Assembly (NCBI GenBank): GCA_021107605.1
Contig: JAIOSN010000139.1
Coordinates: 1-6,085 of the forward strand
Reading direction: 5' to 3'
Length of the DNA stretch: 6,085 nucleotides
DNA from: Anaerolineae bacterium
GTDB taxonomy: Bacteria > Chloroflexota > Anaerolineae > B4-G1 > SLSP01
Both the position numbers and the translations under genes were made by a program. Below are positions 1 through 5,622 of this stretch, piece by piece. Each line of letters opens with the position of its first letter. Positions within the stretch are counted from its first letter, which is position 1. Under the pieces are notes generated by a model. That model had not been told where the DNA came from, did no database searches, and saw nothing but the letters and a program-made list of their open reading frames with translations.

Positions 1-2
1 CC

Positions 3-983
3 CGGTCGGACCGCAAGGTGTGCGTGCATTCTCTGGATTTCGCTGAGACGGCGGAGTTTGAGTTGGACGCGCTGGAGAAGCGGGACGCCGGTTGGGTGGA
101 ATATCTGAAGGGTGTGGCCTGGGCGTTGCAGGAGGCCGGTTATGCGCTGCGCGGCTGGGAAGGGATGCTGAGCGGTGACGTGCCCTCCGGGGCGGGACTC
201 TCCTCGTCGGCAGCGTTGGAACTGGCTACGGCGCGCGCCTTCGCCAGCGTGAGCGCCTTGCCCTGGGATCCGGTGGAGATGGCGCGTCTGGCGCAACGCG
301 CCGAAAACGAGTGGGTCGGGGTCAATTGTGGGATCATGGATCAGCTGATCTCCGCAGCCGGGCAGGCTGGGCACGCGCTCTTGATCGATTGCCGCTCACT
401 GGCCCTCACGCCGGTCCCGCTGCCGCCGGAGACTGTCGTGGTGGTGTTGGATACGGCTACTAGACGTGGACTGGTAGCCTCGGCGTATAACGAGCGCAGG
501 TCGCAGTGCGAGCAAGCGGCGGAGTTCTGCGGGGTTCCCGCGCTGCGCGATCTGAGTCTGGCCGAGTTTGAGACGCGGGCCGGCACATTGGATGCGCTCA
601 CCAGACGGCGGGCGCGCCATGTCATCACGGAGAACGCGCGGACGGTACGCGCTGCCGAGGCGCTGCGTCAAGGTGATGCCGGAGAGTTAGGACGACTGAT
701 GAACGCCAGTCACGGCAGCTTGCGCGAGGATTTCGAGGTCTCCAGCGACGCGCTTAACGCGATGGTTGTCGCGGCGCAAGCCGAGCCGGGTTGCTACGGT
801 GCACGGATGACGGGCGCGGGATTCGGCGGCTGCGCGGTCGCATTGGTGGCCGCAGCTCAGGCGCAGATCTTTACGGTCAACGTGGCAGACGCTTATCAAG
901 CTGCTACCGGAATCGAGCCGCGCGTCTATCTCTGCCGGCCGGTGGCCGGAGCGCAAATGGTTCTGACTACGCTGGGGGGATGA
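3..983 (+). CDS. galK: Galactokinase, 5'-truncated by the window edge
   Basis: Cytosolic GHMP-family kinase that phosphorylates galactose to galactose-1-phosphate with ATP, the entry step of the Leloir pathway. The reading frame is open from base 3 (R-S-D-R-K-V...), so the GTG at 18 is probably internal. About 326 residues are present; the family is usually about 380-390, so roughly the first 60, including the substrate-binding G-E-H-x-D-Y motif, lie outside the window. Visible motifs: the ATP-binding loop PSGAGLSSSAA (nt 183-215); GVNCGIMDQ (nt 318-344), whose Asp (nt 339-341) matches the family's catalytic base; N-x-SH-x-SLR-x-DFEVS in the C-terminal half; and the third GHMP motif MTGAGFGGC (nt 807-833). 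No frameshift or missing key residue is seen in the present part. The gene is GC-rich and ends 9 nt before the histidine kinase. Other GHMP sugar kinases are possible but the motif set fits galactokinase best. Confidence 0.93.
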   Translation, partial: RSDRKVCVHSLDFAETAEFELDALEKRDAGWVEYLKGVAWALQEAGYALRGWEGMLSGDVPSGAGLSSSAALELATARAFASVSALPWDPVEMARLAQRAENEWVGVNCGIMDQLISAAGQAGHALLIDCRSLALTPVPLPPETVVVVLDTATRRGLVASAYNERRSQCEQAAEFCGVPALRDLSLAEFETRAGTLDALTRRRARHVITENARTVRAAEALRQGDAGELGRLMNASHGSLREDFEVSSDALNAMVVAAQAEPGCYGARMTGAGFGGCAVALVAAAQAQIFTVNVADAYQAATGIEPRVYLCRPVAGAQMVLTTLGG

Positions 984-992
984 ATCAAGACT

Positions 993-2072
993 ATGTTGAT
1001 TGTTGACTTCAAGTTGACGCTGTTTTCGTTCTTGTTGCTGTTAGGCGGTTTGTTAGCGCTGGTCTGGATAGTTGCTCGCCGGCGCCCCTGGTTTGATGAT
1101 GATCAAGTCGCTGTCTGGCAATCTTTTCCATTGGGGATTATTTTGTTGTCTCCGTCTAATCGGCTGCGGTTTGCGAACCGGAGCGCCTATCGTCTATTGC
1201 ACGCGGAACCGGATGTTACCGCAACCACCAGTTACGCACAATTATTGCAGAAAATTGAAGCGGATATGTCCGTGCAACATTTCCCATTATCTTTATCACC
1301 AAGATTGATCCTGGATGTCTGGGTAGGCCCGTTAGGGGCATCCCGGCTTATCTTGTTGCGAGACGTCAGCGAACAACGACGGCGTGAAAAGGATTCACAG
1401 CTGTACTGGAGTAGCGTCTCGCATGAATTGAGAACGCCCCTCACTTCTATCCTCTCCCATTTGGAAGTCTCCCGCTCTGAAAACGTGCCGGTAGAAGTCC
1501 AGGCGCACTCTCTGGAGATAGCTCATCAACAGACCCAACGCTTAAGCAATCTCATTCACGGCACGTTAGCACTGGAACGGCTGAAAGCACTGGCTCATCT
1601 GGATAAAATCAGCGTGGACATTATCCTTGTTGCTGAGGAGGCCATTGCGGAGTTGATTTTGCTGGCTGAAGCGAAAAGTATCGGCCTTGACTTTCATTAC
1701 CACCCACCGATCCCCCCGGTCCTGGGTAACCCTGACAAACTGAAACAACTGTTTATCAATTTGTTGGACAATGCTATAAAGTATTGTCAACCCGGTGATT
1801 CAGTCACGGTTTCGCTGACAACGCTGGAAGATAGTGTTCAATGCCGGGTTGCCGATACGGGCGCGGGGATCCCGGCCGAACACTTGCCCCACCTCACGCA
1901 GCAATTCTACCGGGTGCGTCGAGATGTGCCGGGTAGCGGGCTGGGATTGGCTATTGTAGCGGAGATTGTGCGGCAACATGACGGTCGTTTACAGATAGAA
2001 AGCTATACAGAAGGAGATGACAAGGGAACGGTCATTATCTTCACCCTGCCCATCCTTCTGACCACAGCTTAA
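993..2072 (+). CDS. PhoR-like membrane sensor histidine kinase
   Basis: Predicted inner-membrane HisKA/HATPase_c sensor kinase of 359 residues that would autophosphorylate and pass phosphate to a response regulator. Seen in order: one hydrophobic segment (about 8-28) followed by RRR, giving a cytoplasmic remainder; a PAS-like region (about 37-125); H-box SHELRTPL with phospho-acceptor His144; N-box with Asn256 and Asn260; G1 box DTGAGIP (288-294); an F-box-like QQFYRV (303-308); G2 box GSGLGL (314-319); and a closing GTVIIFTLP. All catalytic boxes are intact. There is no large periplasmic loop, so sensing is probably through the PAS-like region, the membrane or a partner protein. It starts 9 nt after the galactokinase stop, with a G-rich stretch (974-980) as a weak ribosome site, so co-transcription is likely. 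It is AT-richer than galactokinase, and no regulator gene adjoins it. The domain order resembles PhoR; the actual stimulus is unknown. Confidence 0.93.
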   Translation: MLIVDFKLTLFSFLLLLGGLLALVWIVARRRPWFDDDQVAVWQSFPLGIILLSPSNRLRFANRSAYRLLHAEPDVTATTSYAQLLQKIEADMSVQHFPLSLSPRLILDVWVGPLGASRLILLRDVSEQRRREKDSQLYWSSVSHELRTPLTSILSHLEVSRSENVPVEVQAHSLEIAHQQTQRLSNLIHGTLALERLKALAHLDKISVDIILVAEEAIAELILLAEAKSIGLDFHYHPPIPPVLGNPDKLKQLFINLLDNAIKYCQPGDSVTVSLTTLEDSVQCRVADTGAGIPAEHLPHLTQQFYRVRRDVPGSGLGLAIVAEIVRQHDGRLQIESYTEGDDKGTVIIFTLPILLTTA

Positions 2073-2179
2073 CCATAATCACCAATCCTGATTTTCAGCC
2101 ACACTTCGTCGCCACATAAAGTCCCTGACCAACTCAGTAACAGCCCCTGTACATCAATTGCAGGCTAGCCCACTCACAT

Positions 2180-2223
2180 TGTGACCTGACTGTGACTTGG
2201 TTGTGACCTGGTTGTGACATACA
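2180..2223 (+). promoter_or_regulatory. Four 11-bp direct repeats (TGTGAC), predicted OmpR/PhoB-type regulator box
   Basis: TGTGAC begins at 2180, 2191, 2202 and 2213, so the period is exactly 11 bp with no gap. The consensus is about TGTGACYTGRY; the second and third units match best across all 11 positions (TGTGACTTGGT and TGTGACCTGGT), and the fourth keeps only TGTGAC plus a divergent tail. Direct repeats at one helical turn are the known site type for head-to-tail dimers of winged-helix OmpR/PhoB regulators, as in pho boxes. Four units would hold two dimers. The last hexamer ends 10 bp before the -10 box, as at PhoB-activated promoters. Which regulator binds is inference. Confidence 0.72.
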
Positions 2224-2228
2224 TGTAC

Positions 2229-2234
2229 TACAAT
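2229..2234 (+). promoter_or_regulatory. -10 box of the predicted band-7/lectin operon promoter
   Basis: TACAAT matches the sigma-70 consensus TATAAT at five of six positions. No acceptable -35 hexamer lies 16-18 bp upstream (2206-2211 reads ACCTGG); that space is filled by the TGTGAC repeats, as expected for a promoter that relies on an activator. Transcription would start near 2241, leaving a leader of about 67 nt before the band-7 start codon. Confidence 0.55.
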
Positions 2235-2240
2235 CCCTTT

Positions 2241-2254
2241 GGTTTAGCTAAACC
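2241..2254 (+). promoter_or_regulatory. Perfect 14-bp palindrome at the predicted transcription start
   Basis: GGTTTAGCTAAACC is a fully self-complementary 14-mer placed about 6 bp after the -10 box, where a repressor would block initiation. It has no loop, so it is more likely a dimeric protein site in DNA than an RNA hairpin. The identity of a binding protein cannot be told from the sequence. Chance occurrence is possible but unlikely at this exact position. Confidence 0.4.
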
Positions 2255-2307
2255 CGCAATTGGAAAAGATAGAATGAGTACAGCCTAATCTTTATGGAGG
2301 TGTTACT

Positions 2308-3234
2308 ATGACCGAGAAAGTTACGACATCCGGGCTGACGTCCGGCAATTTGTTAGGACGGCTGTACCGGCTGGCCGTTGTGATTCTGGCAACCTTTGTC
2401 GTGTTAGGAGTGTTACTGACCGTGGGGCGTTCCGCCATCTACAAGATCCGCCCCTACGAGCGGGGACTGCACCTACGCGGCGGGCGTTTCATCAGCGTGG
2501 AGACGCCGGGCTGGCACGCGCAGATTCCGCTGGTGGATACCGTCATCATCGTCAGGGTCAACGAGCGGCTAGGCTACGTCGAGCGCATCCCGGCGATGAC
2601 TTCCGACGACGTGACGATGGACGTTTCCCTACAGTACACCTATCGCGTGACCGATCCCCAACGGTTTGCGCTGGAGGTGGATGATCCGGAGCGGATTGTC
2701 TTTGAATTCGTGCAGGGTAAACTGCGGGATGTGGTGAACACCAGGGCGATGACCGAGGTGATGCACAGCCGCGCCGACCTCAACTGCGAGGTGATGGTGG
2801 CGTTGCAGGAAAAGGAAGTGCAATACGGCGTCAAGTTCGTCACGGTGCAGATCCAGGGGGCGTCGCCGCCGGCGGAAGTGGTCACGGCGATCAAGGACCG
2901 CATGGTAGCAGTGCAACGCCAGGAACAGGCCCAGGCTGAGGCCGCGCAACACCGCACTTTGGCCGATGCCGAGTTCTACGCCGCACAGAAACAAGCCGAC
3001 AGCCAGGCCTACCAAACCATCAAAATGGCGGAAGCTGAAGCGCAGCATATCACCTTGACCTCTGCGGCGCAGCAGGAGGCCGTACAGGCCATGCTCGCCG
3101 AGTTGGAGGGCAAGGGAGAGCTGGCGGGACAATACATCCAGCTGCTCATCGCCCGTGAACTCAAGGACAACAGTAAGTGGATCATCAGCAATGGAGAGAC
3201 GGTGCCGGTGATGGAACTGCGGGAGCAGCCGTAA
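2308..3234 (+). CDS. Membrane-anchored SPFH/band-7 (stomatin/prohibitin-like) protein
   Basis: 308 residues. After a short polar N-terminus there is one hydrophobic segment (about 22-40), then an SPFH/band-7 domain (about 45-190) recognisable from YKIRPYERGLHLRGGRF, a PGWHAQIPLVDT segment, the MTSDDVTMDVSLQYTYRVTDP strand pair, and the VQYGVKFVTVQI strand. An Ala/Gln/Glu-rich helical stretch (about 196-270) is likely coiled coil for oligomerisation, followed by a typical family tail (LKDNSKWIISNG). SPFH proteins form large ring or cage assemblies in membranes and often scaffold proteases or organise microdomains; the partner here is unknown. The start is well supported by GGAGGTG at 2296-2302, 5 nt before ATG. 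It lies directly behind the TGTGAC-repeat promoter and 61 nt before the lectin-like gene, which suggests an operon. It is GC-rich, unlike the kinase upstream. No membrane-bound NfeD-like partner is visible beside it. Confidence 0.92.
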   Translation: MTEKVTTSGLTSGNLLGRLYRLAVVILATFVVLGVLLTVGRSAIYKIRPYERGLHLRGGRFISVETPGWHAQIPLVDTVIIVRVNERLGYVERIPAMTSDDVTMDVSLQYTYRVTDPQRFALEVDDPERIVFEFVQGKLRDVVNTRAMTEVMHSRADLNCEVMVALQEKEVQYGVKFVTVQIQGASPPAEVVTAIKDRMVAVQRQEQAQAEAAQHRTLADAEFYAAQKQADSQAYQTIKMAEAEAQHITLTSAAQQEAVQAMLAELEGKGELAGQYIQLLIARELKDNSKWIISNGETVPVMELREQP

Positions 3235-3295
3235 CGGTTGCCATGAGAGACATCACGTCAGTTCAGCGTTCCGAGGAAACTGAGAGGAGGAAGAT

Positions 3296-3766
3296 ATGTC
3301 GAAAAAGACGCTGCTGATCGCGCCGCTGGCGCTGGTAGTGCTGCTGGTGACAGGGGTGGCGGTGCTGCGGAATGGAGTAGGCCCGGTACAGCAGGAATCA
3401 CTCTCCCAGCCACGCATCTACGCCTATCGTGATTGGCAGAGCGTGGGGGTGCAGGTGCATCAGGGCGACCGGATTTACATCCGCGCGCAGGGGACGTGGT
3501 TCTACACACCGGGAGAATACCACGGCCCGCAGGGCCACGCCAAATATCGCGCCCCGAATACCTATCCCATTTCGGGGATTGCCGGCGGCATCCTGTTGGG
3601 GCGCACCGGCGAGGGGGGGCACGTCTTCCCGGTGGGACGGGGCGGGACCTTCTATGCCGACAGCGACGGGATGCTCGTCCTGCGCATCAACGACGACATC
3701 CTCAGCGACAACAAAGGCTACGTCACCGTCGAGATCGCGGTGATACCGCCGGAGGACAAGGATTGA
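3296..3766 (+). CDS. Exported PA-IL (LecA)-like galactose-lectin domain protein
   Basis: 156 residues: an N-terminal hydrophobic segment after KK (about 5-24) that is a signal peptide or membrane anchor, with no lipobox Cys, then one beta-rich domain (about 42-149). The domain has the pattern of the PA-IL family typified by Pseudomonas LecA, a calcium-dependent galactose-binding lectin: a V-x-Q-G-D-x-I-x-I-x-A-x-G-x-W opening, Tyr70 followed by GPQG (77-80), a central ILLGRTGEGG segment, and the closing INDDILSDNKGYVTVEI. By comparison with LecA, Tyr70, Asp133, Asp138 and Asn139 would be the calcium/sugar ligands; the Asp-to-Asn loop is about two residues shorter than in LecA, so sugar specificity may differ. 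The start is set by AGGAGGA just before ATG. It probably forms an operon with the band-7 gene and would act outside the membrane. The fold assignment is fairly firm; galactose binding is inferred. Confidence 0.8.
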   Translation: MSKKTLLIAPLALVVLLVTGVAVLRNGVGPVQQESLSQPRIYAYRDWQSVGVQVHQGDRIYIRAQGTWFYTPGEYHGPQGHAKYRAPNTYPISGIAGGILLGRTGEGGHVFPVGRGGTFYADSDGMLVLRINDDILSDNKGYVTVEIAVIPPEDKD

Positions 3767-3910
3767 GTGCGGGGCTGTAAGCGTTCAGGTATACGGATAA
3801 TTTTCGCCTCTGTCAACCTTGAGTTGAGTAGTGCCGGGGGTCTGCGTAGCGTTTTACGGCTCACTGTGTCGCATGACACGCCTAAAGTCGCGCTAGCCCC
3901 TGGCTCCTAC

Positions 3911-3940
3911 ATTAGCGTAAATTGGTGTCCATTCGCGGTT
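3911..3940 (+). repeat. Three degenerate 10-bp direct units (ATTNGYGKNN)
   Basis: The units ATTAGCGTAA (3911), ATTGGTGTCC (3921) and ATTCGCGGTT (3931) follow one another without a gap and share ATT at 1-3, G at 5, pyrimidine at 6, G at 7 and G/T at 8. From memory, closely similar wording (ATTCGTGTCCATTCGCGGTT and variants) recurs in intergenic regions of many environmental bacteria, so this may be a copy of a dispersed non-coding repeat. That recollection is not verified here. Confidence 0.4.
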
Positions 3941-3949
3941 TAGCTGCCT

Positions 3950-4010
3950 AGCAAGCGAAACTCCTAAAGATTGTAGAGTTTCAATTTTCGGCGGCATTTT
4001 TTAACTTGCT
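3950..4010 (+). terminator. Nested inverted repeat followed or interrupted by a T-run, possible terminator or structured RNA
   Basis: An inner 7-bp stem GAAACTC/GAGTTTC (3957-3963 with 3976-3982, 12-nt loop) lies inside an outer 6-bp stem AGCAAG/CTTGCT (3950-3955 with 4005-4010). A T6 run at 3997-4002 lies 14 nt after the inner stem, too far for a textbook intrinsic terminator. It could be a weak terminator of the band-7/lectin operon, a small mobile-repeat remnant with terminal inverted repeats, or a transcribed structure. Confidence 0.35.
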
Positions 4011-4061
4011 GAGAATATGTCTGAGGGGTTGTTTTTTAATCATGCTGAATTTTGGGAAGTG

Positions 4062-4070
4062 TGTTACAAT
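4062..4070 (+). promoter_or_regulatory. Extended -10 promoter upstream of the glycosidase-like gene
   Basis: TGTTACAAT combines the extended -10 TG with TACAAT. The hexamer 17 bp upstream (4042-4047, ATGCTG) is a poor -35, which extended -10 promoters can tolerate. Transcription would begin around 4077 and carry the glycosidase-like gene and the response regulator. The TACAAT hexamer is identical to that of the band-7 promoter, but no TGTGAC repeats precede this one. Confidence 0.42.
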
Positions 4071-4145
4071 GCCGTTGCAGTGGATCTCTGGGGAGCTTAC
4101 TTGGAGCGTTAGTATTCTGGTTATTGGTTGCCATTTTTCTACACT

Positions 4146-5609
4146 ATGCGTAACAAACCACGACGTTATTATCTGACCACATTAACCATTGCGGCGGTTG
4201 CCATAATTTTCTATTGGCTTTTGCCCATCTCTGGTAAATTAGCTTATATCCCCGCTTCATTGCCACAAACAAACACCTGGCCGCAAATCAGCGTCATCAA
4301 CAAAACAGCCAACGCACTTGAAGTTATCGTTCAGGATGTCACCCCCTGGGTTTTTGTGCGGCTGGAATTAGCGGGAACAGAAACCCTGCTGGCAGAACAT
4401 GGTACACAAAACACAGCTGGGGTATGGCAATGGAAATGGCTTGTACGCGGCACGCCCGCTTCAACAACCATCAACTTGTACCATAACTGTGATTCTGGAT
4501 GCCAGCTCTGGACGACTGTGCAAACGGCCATTGTCACACCAATCCTCGACACTGACGAATTCATTCCAACCAAATTGGGCCTCGTTTTTGCCAACCCGGA
4601 ACGGGATTGGCATAATCGGCAGGGATGGGACATAGAAATTACCTATGCTCAATTAGCAGAAGAACAATTCTGGGGTATTGACGATTTGGCGCAACGCATT
4701 CAGCAAGCAAACACAAACGGCTTGCGCGTGCTGGTCAGAGTTGAATATGATCAAGGGCAAAGCATCCCCCCGCCCGATGATTATGCCGCCTTAGATTTAT
4801 ACCTGCATTATGTACGGCGATTGGCGCGAGATGAACGTCTGGCCGATGTGCATGGCTTTATCATTGGCAGCAACTTCAACACTGCTGACGCCAACGCCCA
4901 ATCGCCAGAAAATCCAGTTACGTCGGCCTGGTATGCACAGGTTTTCAACGGGTACGGAGCCGCCCCAGACATCCGCAACAATGCCCTTGAAGTTATCAGA
5001 AATGAAAATAAGCAGGCGCACGTTATTGTTGGGCCGGTGAACCCTTGGAACAGTGAACAAAATGGCATAGTCACCCATCAAGTTGATGTCCCCTGGCTCA
5101 ACTACATGAATAGCGTTGTCGCTTATATAAATGCCGCCGCTAGCGCCAAAATCGAACATGGCATCAGCGACGCCGCGCCTGACGGATTTGCTATTCAGGC
5201 CTTTGGCCGGGTAGACGCGCCAGGATTATCTCCTGAACAACGAGCGCAAGAACCGCTCCTGGCTCTGCATCGGGACGAATGGGGAGCCGCGCAAGCAGGT
5301 TTTCGCATCTATCAGGACTGGCTGGATATTATCAACCTGTATGAATACACAGCCAGAAAACCCGTTTACATCAACGCCAGCAATACAATGGATAGTGAAA
5401 CGGGACGTTGCCCCTCCGATAATTACCCACCCGGCTGGTTAGGCAACGCGCTGAAAGCCATTAACCAGGAACCGCAAATTCAGATGCTCGGTTGGTTTAT
5501 GGATTGGTTTCCCCATGATGAACAGTGGGCTATGTTTAGCTTAACCGCTCCCCGCGGATTACTTATTGAAGCGTCGCAAGAATTTGATGCTTTACTGCTG
5601 GGAAAATGA
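4146..5609 (+). CDS. Membrane-anchored glycoside-hydrolase-like TIM-barrel protein, probably catalytically inactive
   Basis: 487 residues from the ATG at 4146, chosen because MRNKPRR then a hydrophobic segment (about 10-27) makes a classical anchor; a TTG at 4128 would add six residues, and neither start has a good ribosome site. The rest should face outward: a beta-sandwich-like domain (about 49-131, with Cys115 and Cys119 as a possible disulfide), then a (beta/alpha)8-like region (about 142-470). Barrel strands are recognisable: GLRVLVRVEY, HGFIIGSNFN (236-245), AHVIVGPVNPW, DGFAIQAF, KPVYINASN (405-413) and MLGWFMDWF. In active clan-A-type relatives the two key strands read about IIGNEPN and VYITETN, supplying acid/base and nucleophile Glu. 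Here these positions appear as Asn243 and Ala411. It may therefore bind a glycan without cutting it. It is AT-richer than the genes before it and precedes a response regulator by 13 nt. Substrate unknown; not assignable to a numbered GH family by eye. Confidence 0.75.
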   Translation: MRNKPRRYYLTTLTIAAVAIIFYWLLPISGKLAYIPASLPQTNTWPQISVINKTANALEVIVQDVTPWVFVRLELAGTETLLAEHGTQNTAGVWQWKWLVRGTPASTTINLYHNCDSGCQLWTTVQTAIVTPILDTDEFIPTKLGLVFANPERDWHNRQGWDIEITYAQLAEEQFWGIDDLAQRIQQANTNGLRVLVRVEYDQGQSIPPPDDYAALDLYLHYVRRLARDERLADVHGFIIGSNFNTADANAQSPENPVTSAWYAQVFNGYGAAPDIRNNALEVIRNENKQAHVIVGPVNPWNSEQNGIVTHQVDVPWLNYMNSVVAYINAAASAKIEHGISDAAPDGFAIQAFGRVDAPGLSPEQRAQEPLLALHRDEWGAAQAGFRIYQDWLDIINLYEYTARKPVYINASNTMDSETGRCPSDNYPPGWLGNALKAINQEPQIQMLGWFMDWFPHDEQWAMFSLTAPRGLLIEASQEFDALLLGK

Positions 5610-5612
5610 GCT

Positions 5613-5619
5613 GGAGGAG
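5613..5619 (+). promoter_or_regulatory. Ribosome binding site setting the response regulator start
   Basis: GGAGGAG lies 3 nt before the ATG at 5623 within the 13-nt gap after the preceding stop. It is a strong site with rather short spacing, supports this start codon, and indicates translation from the same message as the glycosidase-like gene. Confidence 0.7.
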
Positions 5620-5622
5620 TTG

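Larger units (their letters stand above)
3767..4064. other. Gene-free intergenic stretch with inverted and degenerate direct repeats
   Basis: No convincing reading frame with a ribosome site is present on either strand. The content is structural: a small hairpin GTGTC-gcat-GACAC at 3866-3879, preceded by a looser AGTG-CCG/CGG-CT-CACT pairing (3830-3836 with 3857-3865); three degenerate 10-bp units at 3911-3940; and nested inverted repeats at 3950-4010. The base composition drops from GC-rich near the lectin gene to AT-rich after about 3950. No clean strong terminator stem-loop directly follows the lectin gene. Confidence 0.6.

Noticed and set aside
2077..2097. Terminator after the histidine kinase gene
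   Set aside because: The stem AATCA/TGATT has only five mostly A-T pairs with a 7-nt loop and a short T-tract, too weak to call.
2174..2185. CRP-like site (TCACA-T-TGTGA)
   Set aside because: CRP sites are TGTGA-N6-TCACA in the opposite order and spacing. The TGTGAC units here are direct repeats with an 11-bp period, and the inverted TCACA occurs only once.
2180..2218. CRISPR-like or minisatellite array
   Set aside because: The units are only 11 bp with no spacers, and their position before a -10 box fits regulator binding better.
2629..3132. Long minus-strand open frame opposite the band-7 gene
   Set aside because: It is antisense to a strongly supported coding gene, has a composition typical of reverse-frame shadows (His/Leu/Arg-rich), and has no ribosome site or recognisable domain.
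3243..3317. Short 24-codon frame between the band-7 and lectin genes
   Set aside because: It has no ribosome site, runs into the lectin gene out of frame, and its Glu/Arg-rich end is simply the purine-rich ribosome site of the lectin gene read as codons.
3429..3780. Two alternative plus-strand frames overlapping the lectin-like gene
   Set aside because: They are Arg/Thr/Pro-rich out-of-frame readings of a GC-rich gene, without signal peptide, ribosome site or domain.
4128..4145. TTG at 4128 as start of the glycosidase-like protein
   Set aside because: No ribosome site is well placed for it, and the ATG at 4146 gives a normal positively charged N-terminus before the membrane segment. It stays possible because the ATG also lacks a good site.
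4797..5159. Minus-strand open frame opposite the glycosidase-like gene
   Set aside because: Antisense shadow of a gene with clear barrel motifs; it has no supporting start signal.
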